DNA of 57,729 nt from Shewanella sp. MBTL60-007 (GCF_019654915.1 NZ_BPET01000034.1:1-57729), one strand, 5' to 3'; shown: positions 44,841 to 54,540, counted from the first letter of the stretch. Made by a program: numbers and translations. Notes: generated from the letters alone by a model not told the origin.

Positions 44841-46874
44841 ATGAAAGCGATTAAAACAACATTGTTAGCTTTAGCCGGCCTGTTAACCCTAATAGGCTGT
44901 GATAATGCATCTAAAAGGAGCGAAGTCACTGCTTCTAAGCCCGCTGTCGAAGGGAGCCGTGTTGCCGAGTTTGGTAGTTGGGCTTCTCCGGTAACGCCTG
45001 AAGATGTATATGATCTCACCGATGATATCAGTGATGTGCGTGCGACATCTCAGGGCATTTATTTCGTGCAATCTAATGCCGACAATGAAGATAAGAAAGG
45101 CGTATATAGGTTAGAACGTGATGGCAGTGCCAGTAAGGTGGTATCGTCAAACTTCGATATCCGTAGTCGTGTCCATGAGTATGGTGGTTCGCCCTTTGTC
45201 GCTATTGGTAATAGCCTGTTTGCCACCAAATTTTCTGACCAAATTTTATATCGTATTGCGCCTAATCAAGCTCCCTTTCCCCTAACGCCAAATGGCACGC
45301 GTCATGCGGGCTGTATCTCAAACTCTAAGGCTTCACGACTTATCTGTATTCGTGAAGATCACCGCGGTAAAGGTGAGCCTGTAAATAGTTTAGTCGGTAT
45401 CAACTTAAGCTATGCCGATGAAGGCGTTACATTGGTGACTGGGGCCGATTTTTACTCAAAGCCGGTGTTATCTCCTGACCAAACTCAGCTGGCGTGGGTA
45501 TCATGGCAGCACCCGAATATGCAGTGGGATCAAACTCAGTTGTGGATCGCCGATATCGACGGCAAAGGAGCGATTCAAAATCCACGACAGATCCACACAG
45601 AGCAGAAAGGTGCCATTACTCAGCCTCTGTATAGCCCGACAGGGCAGCTTTACTTTATCGCCGACTTCAACAATTGGTGGAATATTTACCGCTTAAATGA
45701 GGCCTATGAGGTCGAAATTGTTTTAGAGCAACAAGCCGAGTTTGCCGATGCAGACTGGCGAGTTGGCAAGTATAGCTACGCCTTTGAAAATGAGCACTCG
45801 CTAGTGGCAAGTTTTAGCCATGAAGGCCAAGCGCATCTGATCCGTATCGATACCATGAGCGGTACTGTGGATGCGATAGCGGTGGATTTTGCTGAGATAG
45901 CCTACGTAACACAACATGAAAATGAAGTGTTATTTGTCGGGGCTAAAGAGACACCAGAGAAGGGGATTTATAAAGTGCAGGGGCGCTCAGCTCAACTTGT
46001 TTATGCGCCTAAGTTACCAGTGATGGATCCTAATTTTATCTCTAGAGCTCAGAGCTTGAGTTTTAAAACAGCAGATGGACAGACCGCTTATGGCTACCTG
46101 TATCAGCCTAAGAACCCAAATTTTCAAGGTCCTAAGGATCAAGAGCCTCCTTTGGTCATGATGATGCATCCTGGGCCAACGGCAAAGGCGAGCCGCGTCT
46201 TTAGGCGGGATATTCAGTATTGGACTAGCCGGGGCTTTGCTGTATTTGATGTGAATTACCGCGGGAGTACCGGTTTTGGACGAGATTATCGTAACAGTCT
46301 CTATGGTAATTGGGGCAAGTCAGATGTGGAGGATGCGGTGCGAGCCGCAGGCTTCTTGGTTAATAGTGGATATGTCGATGGGCGCAAACTGGCGATAAGA
46401 GGTAACCGTGCCGGAGGTTTTACCGCGCTGTCGGCGGTGGCTTTTTACAGTACCTTCGGAGCGGGCGTCAGCTACTCTGGGATCAGCGATATGGAAGAGT
46501 TTAAGCGTCACTCCCATAAGTTTGAATCCCACTACTTACTGCGATTGCTCGGCAATATAGATAACTATCACCAGCGTTCGGCGATGTCGAATATTAAAGG
46601 TGTGAACGAGCCTTTACTGCTTATTCAGGGGGTGAATGATTCGCTCATTCCAGCCGAACAGTCGTTGATAATTTATCAGGCCGTCAAGAACAGGGGAGTG
46701 CCTGTAGCTTACCTTGAGTTTAATGAAGATGCGGCAAATCGAGTTTCTGCTCAGAGCAAGAAGCTGGCTCTGGAAGCAGAGCTCTCTTTCTACGGACAGA
46801 TCTTTGGCTTTACTCCCGCGGGCAGCTTACCGGCATTAGCGATCGAAAATATCGACAACCTACGCCGCAGATAA
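44841..46874 (+). CDS. S9-peptidase-fold lipoprotein that lacks the catalytic Ser and His (predicted pseudoenzyme)
   Basis: The 677-residue predicted lipoprotein has lipobox LTLIGC (Cys 20), a seven-bladed propeller-like N-terminal half and an alpha/beta-hydrolase half resembling S9 (prolyl oligopeptidase/DPP) peptidases: HPGPTAKASRVF, FDVNYRGSTGFGRDYRNSLYGNWG, and LLLIQGVNDSLIP. The nucleophile elbow reads RGNRAGG in place of the usual RGGSAGG, so the Ser is Arg 523; the C-terminal FEGEXHGF motif reads FNEDAANR, so the His is Ala 632; only the Asp (600) remains, and the oxyanion HGGP reads HPGP. It should be proteolytically inactive, perhaps a binding protein. Confidence 0.88.
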   Translation: MKAIKTTLLALAGLLTLIGCDNASKRSEVTASKPAVEGSRVAEFGSWASPVTPEDVYDLTDDISDVRATSQGIYFVQSNADNEDKKGVYRLERDGSASKVVSSNFDIRSRVHEYGGSPFVAIGNSLFATKFSDQILYRIAPNQAPFPLTPNGTRHAGCISNSKASRLICIREDHRGKGEPVNSLVGINLSYADEGVTLVTGADFYSKPVLSPDQTQLAWVSWQHPNMQWDQTQLWIADIDGKGAIQNPRQIHTEQKGAITQPLYSPTGQLYFIADFNNWWNIYRLNEAYEVEIVLEQQAEFADADWRVGKYSYAFENEHSLVASFSHEGQAHLIRIDTMSGTVDAIAVDFAEIAYVTQHENEVLFVGAKETPEKGIYKVQGRSAQLVYAPKLPVMDPNFISRAQSLSFKTADGQTAYGYLYQPKNPNFQGPKDQEPPLVMMMHPGPTAKASRVFRRDIQYWTSRGFAVFDVNYRGSTGFGRDYRNSLYGNWGKSDVEDAVRAAGFLVNSGYVDGRKLAIRGNRAGGFTALSAVAFYSTFGAGVSYSGISDMEEFKRHSHKFESHYLLRLLGNIDNYHQRSAMSNIKGVNEPLLLIQGVNDSLIPAEQSLIIYQAVKNRGVPVAYLEFNEDAANRVSAQSKKLALEAELSFYGQIFGFTPAGSLPALAIENIDNLRRR

Positions 46875-46955
46875 GCCGTAAATCGTTTCTGTAGCCTGTA
46901 GCTAGCGTATGTTGATAGTGTCTAGTCCTAAAATAGGTTGTTAGTTTTGAGTATG

Positions 46956-47357
46956 CTAGCTAGCGCCGTGTTGCTTTTGACTCAGGCCCGTGAGTATGGC
47001 GCAGTTGGGCTGTTCGCCTCCTTGGCAGTCGTGAATAAGCTGAGTCAGTTGCTCTCTTAAGTTGCTTAGCTGGGTAATGCGCGTTTCGATATCCTGTAAG
47101 TGGTGCATCGCGAGCGCCTTCACATCGGCTGCATTACGATCTGAGTTATTTTGTAACTCGAGTAGCGTCTTACATTCCTCTAACGCAAAGCCGAGTGTGC
47201 GGCAATGTTGAATAAACATCAGCGCTTCAATTGAACTTTGACTGTATTCTCGATAGCCATTGTCACCGCGCAGACCGAGTACTAGCCCAATATCATGATA
47301 GTAACGGATCCTTTTGACCGAGAGTCCGGTTAATTTTGCTACCTCTCCAATTTTCAT
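46956..47357 (-). CDS. cueR: Copper-responsive MerR-family regulator (CueR)
   Basis: Activates copA when cytoplasmic Cu(I) rises. The 133-residue protein has the MerR N-terminus MKIGEVAKLTGLSVKRIRYYHDIGLV, wing REYSQ, a dimerisation helix, and two C-terminal cysteines eight residues apart (HDCQGGEQPNC) that match the Cu(I) ligand pair of CueR. It is divergent from copA and shares the promoter region. Confidence 0.9.
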   Translation of the reverse strand: MKIGEVAKLTGLSVKRIRYYHDIGLVLGLRGDNGYREYSQSSIEALMFIQHCRTLGFALEECKTLLELQNNSDRNAADVKALAMHHLQDIETRITQLSNLREQLTQLIHDCQGGEQPNCAILTGLSQKQHGAS

Positions 47358-47410
47358 TAGAACTCTCCTAATATTAATTCAACTAATTTCAATTTAGCTC
47401 AACTTTCGCT

Positions 47411-47441
47411 TTGACTCTCCCCTTATGGGAGACATTACTCT
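47411..47441 (+). promoter_or_regulatory. CueR-dependent copA promoter with 19-bp spacer
   Basis: TTGACT (-35, 47411-47416), a 19-bp spacer holding CTCCC-CTTAT-GGGAG, and TACTCT (-10-like, 47436-47441). The overlong spacer with an inverted repeat between the boxes is the hallmark of MerR-activated promoters. Confidence 0.75.
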
Positions 47442-47476
47442 TAGTGACATCAAGAAACAAATTGGGAATTGTTCTA

Positions 47477-49714
47477 ATGGCTAACTTAAGTTTATATGTA
47501 CCTAAGATGAGCTGTGCCAGCTGTGTTGCAAAGATTGAAACAGCCTTTGCCGATGCCAGCCAAAAAGACCAACGAGATATCAGCGCCAGAGTGAATTTAG
47601 CCGATAAGTTGGTATTGGTGTCCGGTGATATTGTAGCAAAAGAGGCACTCGAGATAATCATTAGTGTGGGTTATGAGGGGGAGTTGGTGATCGATGCCCG
47701 CTCCGCCGCCGAGCAAAAAAGTGATGATGAACGCAAAGAGTATCGCCGAAGGCTAATACAGGCGGGCATTGGCTTAGGTTTAGGTGTGCCGTTAATGCTT
47801 TGGGGCTTACTCGGCGGTGAAATGATGGTGAACAATGCCCAGCAGCAATTGGCTTGGGGCGCAGTCGGCATTATCACCTTCTTGGTGATGCTATTCACCG
47901 GAGCTCATTTTTATCAAGGCATGTGGCGTGCCATAAAAGCAAAATCCGCCAATATGGATACGCTTATCGCTTTAGGCACTAGTGCTGCTTGGATCTACTC
48001 CATGATGGTTGTAACAGCCCCCGAGTGGTTTCCAGCCGATACGCGGCATGTGTACTTTGAGGCCAGTGTAATGATCTTAGGCTTAATCAATCTCGGCCAT
48101 GCTTTAGAGCTGCGCGCACGGGGCAAAACCAGTGAGGCGGTGAAGCGCCTGCTGGGTTTGCAGGTAACCACTGCAACACGGATAACAGAGAGTGGCGATG
48201 AGGAAGTTGAGATCAACCTGCTGCAGGTGGGAGATAAATTGCGCCTTAAGCCTGGTGATAGAGTCGCATTAGATGGAGAGATCTTAACGGGGCAGACGAC
48301 TCTCAATGAGTCCATGCTGACCGGAGAGCCTATTCCGGTTGATAAAACGGTAGGCGACACCATTAGCGCGGGCACAGTCAACGGTAACGGAGCTGTTATC
48401 TACAGAGCTACCGCAAGCGCTAAAGATACTAAGCTGTCAAAGATCATTGAATTAGTGCAGCAGGCGCAGACCTCTAAGATGCCTATTGGGCGACTAACCG
48501 ATAAGATCTCCGCCTACTTCGTTCCTGTGGTCGTCATTATCGCGCTGCTTAGCTCAGCTTTTTGGTACCTGTTTGGTCCACAGCCTGCGTTATCCCATGC
48601 CTTAGTGGTGTTAACCAGCGTACTGATTATCGCCTGTCCTTGTGCACTGGGACTGGCTACCCCAATGTCGATCATGGTGTCTGTTGGCCGCGCGGCGCAG
48701 ATTGGGGTTTTGGTGAGAAATGGTGAGGCGCTTCAAACCGCCAGTAAAGTCACTACTGTGGTACTCGATAAAACGGGCACGATTACGGCCGGTAAGCCCG
48801 AAGTCCATGAGATTGTGATACTAAAACCTGAGCTTGATGAACTCAGCCTGCTCGGTGATGTCGCCGCATTGGAGCAACACTCAGAGCATCCTCTTGCGAG
48901 CGCAATTATCGATAAAGCGAAGACGGTAGCGGTTAAGTTTATTGAGCCTGAAAGTTTCACCAATATACAAGGAAAAGGGATTGTCGGCACCGTCAACGGT
49001 AAACACTATAGCATTGGTAATTTGAGCCTAATGCAGCAGGCTGGTATCGATAATCTTGCGGATTATCAAGCGCAGATCTCAGAGTTTGCCAATCAAGGCC
49101 AGACTCCCGTGTTTGTGGCTAGCGACAGACAATTACTGGCTTTTATTGCCATTGCCGATCCAATAAAGCCCGATGCCATGCAAGCGGTGCAGAAGATGCA
49201 ACAAGCGGGACTTAAGTTAGTGTTACTTACCGGAGATAACCAACAGACGGCCCGAGCGGTTGCCGATAAAGTTGGGATCACTAGGGTATTTGCCGAGGTG
49301 TTACCTGAAGATAAGCAGTCAAAAGTGATTGAGCTCAAGCGCGCTGGCGAAGTGGTAGCCATGGTGGGGGATGGTATTAATGATGCGCCCGCATTGATGA
49401 GCGCGGATGTGGGGTTTGCCATGGGAAGTGGCACGGAGATCGCTATCGAAAGCGCCGACTTTACCTTGCTATCAACACGACTAGTGGTGATTGCCGATAC
49501 ACTTTTACTGGCTAAGGCGAGCATGAGAAACATCAAGCAAAATTTGTTTGGTGCATTTATTTACAATACCTTAGGGATCCCTATCGCAGCTGGCGTGTTA
49601 TTTCCCTTTACTGGACTCTTATTAAGCCCAGTGATTGCTGGCGCGGCTATGGCATTATCATCACTAACTGTGGTGAGCAATGCGAATAGGTTGAGGCGGG
49701 TCGCCCTTGGTTAG
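47477..49714 (+). CDS. copA: Copper-exporting P1B-type ATPase (CopA)
   Basis: Pumps Cu(I) out of the cytoplasm. From the chosen ATG the protein is 745 residues with one N-terminal heavy-metal domain (VPKMSCASCVAKIE), eight membrane helices, the transport motif CPCALGLATP, DKTGTIT with the phosphorylated Asp, the GDGINDAP hinge and C-terminal helices. An open extension starting at 47411 lies inside the CueR promoter, so translation there is excluded. One metal-binding domain only, fewer than many CopA proteins. Confidence 0.95.
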   Translation: MANLSLYVPKMSCASCVAKIETAFADASQKDQRDISARVNLADKLVLVSGDIVAKEALEIIISVGYEGELVIDARSAAEQKSDDERKEYRRRLIQAGIGLGLGVPLMLWGLLGGEMMVNNAQQQLAWGAVGIITFLVMLFTGAHFYQGMWRAIKAKSANMDTLIALGTSAAWIYSMMVVTAPEWFPADTRHVYFEASVMILGLINLGHALELRARGKTSEAVKRLLGLQVTTATRITESGDEEVEINLLQVGDKLRLKPGDRVALDGEILTGQTTLNESMLTGEPIPVDKTVGDTISAGTVNGNGAVIYRATASAKDTKLSKIIELVQQAQTSKMPIGRLTDKISAYFVPVVVIIALLSSAFWYLFGPQPALSHALVVLTSVLIIACPCALGLATPMSIMVSVGRAAQIGVLVRNGEALQTASKVTTVVLDKTGTITAGKPEVHEIVILKPELDELSLLGDVAALEQHSEHPLASAIIDKAKTVAVKFIEPESFTNIQGKGIVGTVNGKHYSIGNLSLMQQAGIDNLADYQAQISEFANQGQTPVFVASDRQLLAFIAIADPIKPDAMQAVQKMQQAGLKLVLLTGDNQQTARAVADKVGITRVFAEVLPEDKQSKVIELKRAGEVVAMVGDGINDAPALMSADVGFAMGSGTEIAIESADFTLLSTRLVVIADTLLLAKASMRNIKQNLFGAFIYNTLGIPIAAGVLFPFTGLLLSPVIAGAAMALSSLTVVSNANRLRRVALG

Positions 49715-49817
49715 CATTAGAAAGCTCAGGGAGTTAAGCGTGATGAGTGCTTTAATCTACAGGCAAAACCATGAATGGGGAATTCAGCTAAATGTCACCG
49801 CAAACGGCTATTGGCAG

Positions 49818-49845
49818 TTGATAAATTAGCCTAAAATGCTATAGT
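49818..49845 (+). promoter_or_regulatory. Candidate sigma-70 promoter for the ABC-F gene
   Basis: TTGATA (-35, 49818-49823), a 16-bp spacer and TATAGT (-10, 49840-49845). It predicts a transcript start near 49853 and a leader of about 140 nt. Confidence 0.6.
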
Positions 49846-49992
49846 ATCGCGCTTAATTTTACAGGCTTGGCGCCAAGCGGCGTCAACCTTCGGCCAGTAG
49901 GTCGGTATCGGGTAAAATCTTGGTACTGGGCTACTGGTTTTTGTTTTATCTATGATGACGTTAATCATATAACCAAGAGCGGAATTGTCACT

Positions 49993-51585
49993 TTGATTAC
50001 TACAGCTAATATCACCATGCAGTTTGGCGCTAAGCCACTGTTTGAAAACATCTCAATTAAGTTTGGCGGCGGAAACAGATACGGTCTGATCGGCGCGAAC
50101 GGTTGTGGTAAATCAACCTTCATGAAGATCCTTGCTGGTGATCTAGAGCCAACAGCGGGTAACGTTTCATTAGATGTGAATGAACGTCTAGGTAAGCTAA
50201 GCCAGAACCAGTTCGGCTACGAAGAGTTTAGTGTTGTTGACACTGTAATCATGGGCCATGCTGAGCTTTGGGAAGTCAAGAAAGAGCGTGATCGCATTTA
50301 CTCGCTTCCTGAGATGTCTGAAGAAGACGGCATCAAGGTTGCGGAGCTTGAGATGGAATTCGCTGAGATGGACGGTTATACCGCAGAGTCTCGCGCGGGT
50401 GAACTGTTAATGGGCGTAGGTATTGGTGTTGAGCAGCATTTTGGTCTAATGAGCGAAATCGCACCAGGCTTTAAGCTACGTGTACTTTTGGCTCAGGCAC
50501 TATTTAGCGATCCAGATGTATTGCTGCTTGACGAACCAACCAACAACTTGGACATCGATACCATCCGCTGGTTGCAAGAGATGCTAAACCAACGTAACAG
50601 CACCATGATTATCATCTCACACGATAGATATTTCTTGAACTCTGTTTGTACTCATATGGCTGACTTAGATTACGGTGAGCTACGTGTTTATCCAGGTAAC
50701 TACGATGAGTACATGATGGCGGCACAGCAAGCGCGTGAGCGTTTGATGTCTGATAACGCTAAGAAGAAGGCGCAGATTGCTGAGCTTCAAGGCTTCGTTG
50801 CACGTTTCTCTGCTAACGCATCTAAAGCTAAACAAGCCACATCACGTGCTAAGTTGATCGATAAGATTAAGCTTGATGAAGTGAAAGCATCTAGCCGTGT
50901 TAACCCATTCATCCGTTTCGAACAAGAGAAGAAACTGTTCCGTAACGCACTAGTGGTTGAAGATCTAGCGAAAGGTTTTGACCACACGCTATTTAAAGAT
51001 CTAAACATTATTGCTGAAGTGGGCGAGCGTATCGCCATCTTGGGTGAGAACGGTGTGGGTAAAACCACATTACTTCGTACCCTAGTACATGATATCCCAC
51101 AAGATAGCGGTACTATCCAGTGGTCTGAAAATTCATCCATTGGTTACTACGCACAGGATCATGAAGCAGATTTTGCTAACGATATGACATTGTTTGACTG
51201 GATGAGCCAATGGCGTAAACCAGAAGATGATGACCAGTCAGTTCGTGGTTACTTAGGTCGTATGCTATTTAGCTCTGATGACATCAAGAAGTCAGTTAAA
51301 GTGCTATCGGGTGGTGAGAAAGGGCGTATGCTGTTTGGTAAGCTAATTATGCAAAAGCCAAACATCTTGCTACTTGACGAACCAACCAACCACATGGATA
51401 TGGAGTCTATTGAGTCATTGAACAATGCGCTTGAAATGTACGAAGGTACACTGTTTTTCGTCAGTCACGACCGTGCATTCGTATCATCTTTAGCAAACCG
51501 TATCCTTGAGATCACCCCTGAAGGCGTGAATGACTTCAAAGGAACTTATGATGAGTTCCTAGCGAGCAAAGGTATCGAAGGTTAA
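49993..51585 (+). CDS. ybiT: ABC-F family ATPase, YbiT type
   Basis: Cytosolic tandem ATPase thought to act on the ribosome. The 530-residue product (from the TTG start) has two ABC domains: [14 protein letters not shown] and [13 protein letters not shown] in the first, [13 protein letters not shown] and [23 protein letters not shown] in the second, with the inter-domain linker rich in Lys and Ala. The TTG at 49993 gives exactly the length of the E. coli protein, and [25 protein letters not shown] follows the start as in YbiT. No membrane domain. Confidence 0.92.
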   Translation: MITTANITMQFGAKPLFENISIKFGGGNRYGLIGANGCGKSTFMKILAGDLEPTAGNVSLDVNERLGKLSQNQFGYEEFSVVDTVIMGHAELWEVKKERDRIYSLPEMSEEDGIKVAELEMEFAEMDGYTAESRAGELLMGVGIGVEQHFGLMSEIAPGFKLRVLLAQALFSDPDVLLLDEPTNNLDIDTIRWLQEMLNQRNSTMIIISHDRYFLNSVCTHMADLDYGELRVYPGNYDEYMMAAQQARERLMSDNAKKKAQIAELQGFVARFSANASKAKQATSRAKLIDKIKLDEVKASSRVNPFIRFEQEKKLFRNALVVEDLAKGFDHTLFKDLNIIAEVGERIAILGENGVGKTTLLRTLVHDIPQDSGTIQWSENSSIGYYAQDHEADFANDMTLFDWMSQWRKPEDDDQSVRGYLGRMLFSSDDIKKSVKVLSGGEKGRMLFGKLIMQKPNILLLDEPTNHMDMESIESLNNALEMYEGTLFFVSHDRAFVSSLANRILEITPEGVNDFKGTYDEFLASKGIEG

Positions 51586-52008
51586 TTTTATAGCTCTTGT
51601 CTTTTATTTAATTGAGAGATTTAGCTGATAGAGCTAGTTGATAGCTTTATGAAAGAAAAAGCCCGAGTAATCGGGCTTTTTTATGTCTGGAACATTTATG
51701 TCACGCTTGTTTCAAGTTTCTTCGTCAGATAGTTAGCAAGTATGACTCTTCATTCTTTGCATCCACCAATTCAGTCCCAACTGAATCATTGTTTCTTACT
51801 TATTTTCGCAAATATCGAGTACCTCAGAGTTACCACGTTTTGGAGTGTTTATTGAATCGTATACTCATAATTGGGTAAATAAAGAGATAGTTCACAAAAC
51901 GGTTTAGAGGTGCTGGATTGACTATTCCGGGGCTATAAATGACCTGTTTTGATTATTACCGCTTCATTACTCTTTTACTGCGAAAGCAATATAAAATTAA
52001 AAGGAGTT
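51586..52008. other. Intergenic region between the ABC-F gene and the octaheme lipoprotein gene
   Basis: 423 bp with the ABC-F terminator (51656-51682) and a 7-bp inverted repeat ATTCAGT/ACTGAAT (51769-51786). Otherwise AT-rich sequence with no gene. Confidence 0.5.
51656..51682 (+). terminator. Terminator of the ABC-F gene
   Basis: AAAAAGCCCGA-GTAA-TCGGGCTTTTTT hairpin with T run, about 70 bp after the stop. Confidence 0.9.
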
Positions 52009-53568
52009 ATGATGATGAAAAGACATGTAATCGAACATGGTCGTCGAACACTAATCGCCAGTACGCTGATAGCGCTTATGGTTGGTTGTGGCAGTGATAA
52101 TAAAAATAATGATGATAATGAAGGGGTTAACAAGCCCCCTGTGGCAGGCAGTCTATCTGTTGTTGCTCTTATTGGTGAGGAAACCGCCATTGATGTGTTG
52201 GCCGAGTCCAGCGACCCTGAGGGAGGTGAATTAACACTGTCTGAGGCGAAAGTGGTTAATGGTATCGGCGAAGTGCGAGTACAAGATGACCAACTTTGGT
52301 TTGAATCAGATGTTTATGGTATAGCCCAAATTGAGTACGTTATTCTTGATGACCACAGCAACGAGGGACGAGCAAAGGTAGATGTAGAAGTTAAGGCTAG
52401 TTTGCGAGATTACGTTGGTACTGAAACTTGCCTTGGTTGTCATACGGATAAGGCTAGTTTCCAAGAGACTGGCCATAACTTTAAGTTTAGTAAGGTTGAA
52501 AACGATCAGATGCCGGAGTTTCCTTTCATGACAATGGAAGGGATATTTGACCACTTAGAGGGGGTTGAAAATAGCTTGGGGGCACCGAAGAGTTGGGCTG
52601 ATGTCAGCTATGTGCTCGGCGGTTATCAGCGACAAGGGATATTGCTGGATAAAAACGGTTATATGGTTAATGGTACCAAGGCTATGGTTGACGTAGTGCC
52701 AACAGGCGGAGTGATCACTGCCGATAGAATGGTACCGTTTGCCCCGGGTGCAGGTGCAGATGCTATGCCTTATAAATGCGGTTCCTGCCATAACACAGGT
52801 TGGCGAGATTACACTTCTGAACCAGGTGATCACCGTAATCGTCATCGTCAGGATGACTTAATTGGCATGGAGGGAACCTTCGCTCTGCCTGGTGTGCAAT
52901 GTGAGGCGTGCCACGGTGCAGGTAGCGAACACGCTAAGCAACCCAGTAAAGATAATATCACTCGTAAAGCTGAGGGGCGTCTAACCGCGGACTTGACGGC
53001 ACTGAATATGGCCTATGGAGAGCCTGTAGCCTGTGGTGAATGTCATACTAAAGAGGGAGAACGCTACTACCCAAGCTATCAGACACCCTATAATGCTGAC
53101 TTTGGTGGAGACACTATTGGTGGGCGCTATAAGGAATATTTTGAAGAAGGTCGTACAGCTGGAGACGCCTTAATGGCGATTGATCCTGACACTGGTGTAC
53201 CCAGTGGTTCGAAGCGTCATCTGCACTGTGCAGATTGCCACAACCCTCATCTATCCACCAACTTCCAGGATAAGCCTGGACACGAAAAGGCGTTGATAAC
53301 TGAGTGTCAAGATTGTCACGGCAATAAGGAGTTTGCAGATGGGGCGACCAAAGTTCATGCAGTAGTAGCAGACTGTACTGATTGTCATATGCCGATAAAC
53401 TCACATCTGTTTAAAATTGATCTGTCAGAACCTTCAGACAGCCCTTATCATTTCTCTAAGGATGGTAAGTTCCGTCAGCCTTGGTTGAGACCGTCACAGT
53501 CGTGTAAAGCGTGCCATGCAGAGGACTATGACGACAGAGCTTCACGAGTAGAGCGGATACACCGTTAA
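52009..53568 (+). CDS. Octahaem c-type cytochrome lipoprotein with an N-terminal Ig/cadherin-like domain
   Basis: Predicted lipid-anchored redox protein. After a signal with lipobox LMVGC (about residue 30) and an Asn/Asp-rich spacer comes a beta-sandwich of the cadherin/Ig type (NKPPVAGSL, then ESSDPEGGELTL, then VYGIAQIEYVILDD), then eight CXXCH haem sites (CLGCH, CGSCH, CEACH, CGECH, CADCH, CQDCH, CTDCH, CKACH). No CX15CH-type or lysine-ligated haem site was seen. Three ATG codons in a row follow AAGGAG; the second or third is best spaced. No dedicated porin or partner is next to it, so its terminal acceptor is unknown. Confidence 0.85.
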   Translation: MMMKRHVIEHGRRTLIASTLIALMVGCGSDNKNNDDNEGVNKPPVAGSLSVVALIGEETAIDVLAESSDPEGGELTLSEAKVVNGIGEVRVQDDQLWFESDVYGIAQIEYVILDDHSNEGRAKVDVEVKASLRDYVGTETCLGCHTDKASFQETGHNFKFSKVENDQMPEFPFMTMEGIFDHLEGVENSLGAPKSWADVSYVLGGYQRQGILLDKNGYMVNGTKAMVDVVPTGGVITADRMVPFAPGAGADAMPYKCGSCHNTGWRDYTSEPGDHRNRHRQDDLIGMEGTFALPGVQCEACHGAGSEHAKQPSKDNITRKAEGRLTADLTALNMAYGEPVACGECHTKEGERYYPSYQTPYNADFGGDTIGGRYKEYFEEGRTAGDALMAIDPDTGVPSGSKRHLHCADCHNPHLSTNFQDKPGHEKALITECQDCHGNKEFADGATKVHAVVADCTDCHMPINSHLFKIDLSEPSDSPYHFSKDGKFRQPWLRPSQSCKACHAEDYDDRASRVERIHR

Positions 53569-53582
53569 GTTATTTAAGTTGT

Positions 53583-53608
53583 GACACCGGGCTTGCTCGG
53601 TGTCTTTT
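53583..53608 (+). terminator. Terminator after the octahaem gene
   Basis: GACACCG and CGGTGTC form a 7-bp stem with a GGCTTGCT loop and TTTT, 14 bp after the stop. It rules out the GTG at 53581 as the start of the next gene. Confidence 0.75.
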
Positions 53609-53652
53609 CGAGTAGAGTGGAATTAGTTACCTTGGTTACGGATAGAAATTCA

Positions 53653-54540
53653 ATGACCTCTTTAGATATTACCTCAATGAAAGGACGCGGCGATGCCAAG
53701 ATGGCTGAAGCGGGGATTGATGTGGTGGAGTTGGAGCATATTTACGCTCATCAGAATCAAGATTCCAATAACCCATTTCAACCTCAATGCGCCAACTATT
53801 TTAGTTTTATCTATATCGAAAACGGGCAAGGGAAGCACTTGGTAGACGGTGTGTTGCACCCTTATCAGAGTGGTGATGTGATTTTTATTAATCAGGGGCA
53901 GCACCATGCATTCGATGCTGCGGACTCCCCCCAAGGTAAGATGGTTATTCTCACCCCAACTTTCTTTTCTGAGTGTTCCGCCAATATTCGCTACTCTTAC
54001 TTTATTCCGTTTCACCTAAGCCTGTCCTGTGCTTCTGTACTGCGGCTTGAGTCTCAGCAAAGCCAAAATTGTCATAGCATGATTAATCTAATATCAGACG
54101 CTATTGCTGAACAGAGAGCTGACTCGATAGAGGTCAAACTACTATTTTCAGCAGTGGTGCTTAAGTTGGCTCAGTTGCGTAGTTCACAACAAAAGATGGC
54201 TGATGGTGAGCATAGGCAACGCTTTAGCGAGTTTCTTGGCTTGGTGGAGCAAAAGTTTCACTTTGAGCGCGAGGCTAAGCGTTATGCGGAGCAAATGCAT
54301 CTAAGCTATAAAGCTTTAAATCAATTGTGTAAATGTTGTAGTGGGCGTACGGCTAAGCAGATTATAGACTTCCGTTTGAATTTAGAGATTATGCGCAAGC
54401 TGAGAATGCAAGGGGACTGTGTACAATCTATCGCCTTTGAGTTGGGTTTTGATGACATTACAAATTTTGTACGCTACTTCAAGCGCCTTAATGGGCAAAC
54501 ACCATCCTGTTATCGGGCGGCTCACAATGCCATTACCTAA
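53653..54540 (+). CDS. AraC-family transcriptional regulator
   Basis: The 295-residue protein has an N-terminal cupin-like effector domain (FSFIYIENGQGKHLVDG, YQSGDVIFINQGQHHAF) and a C-terminal double helix-turn-helix (HLSYKALNQLCKCCSGRTAKQIIDFRL, then SIAFELGFDDITNFVRYFKRLNGQTPSCYR), matching AraC. The inducer is unknown. The start chosen avoids the terminator upstream. It may control the octahaem gene or the divergent or convergent transporter, but nothing in the sequence proves this. Confidence 0.85.
   Translation: MTSLDITSMKGRGDAKMAEAGIDVVELEHIYAHQNQDSNNPFQPQCANYFSFIYIENGQGKHLVDGVLHPYQSGDVIFINQGQHHAFDAADSPQGKMVILTPTFFSECSANIRYSYFIPFHLSLSCASVLRLESQQSQNCHSMINLISDAIAEQRADSIEVKLLFSAVVLKLAQLRSSQQKMADGEHRQRFSEFLGLVEQKFHFEREAKRYAEQMHLSYKALNQLCKCCSGRTAKQIIDFRLNLEIMRKLRMQGDCVQSIAFELGFDDITNFVRYFKRLNGQTPSCYRAAHNAIT

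Noticed and set aside
46875..46955. Terminator between the S9-fold gene and cueR
   Set aside because: Repeated GCTAGC-like words are present, but no stem with a T run.
47411..47476. N-terminal extension of CopA
   Set aside because: It lies within the CueR-type promoter, upstream of the predicted transcript start.
53581..53652. Earlier GTG start of the AraC-type regulator
   Set aside because: It would lie inside the terminator hairpin of the octahaem gene and adds a non-family N-terminus.
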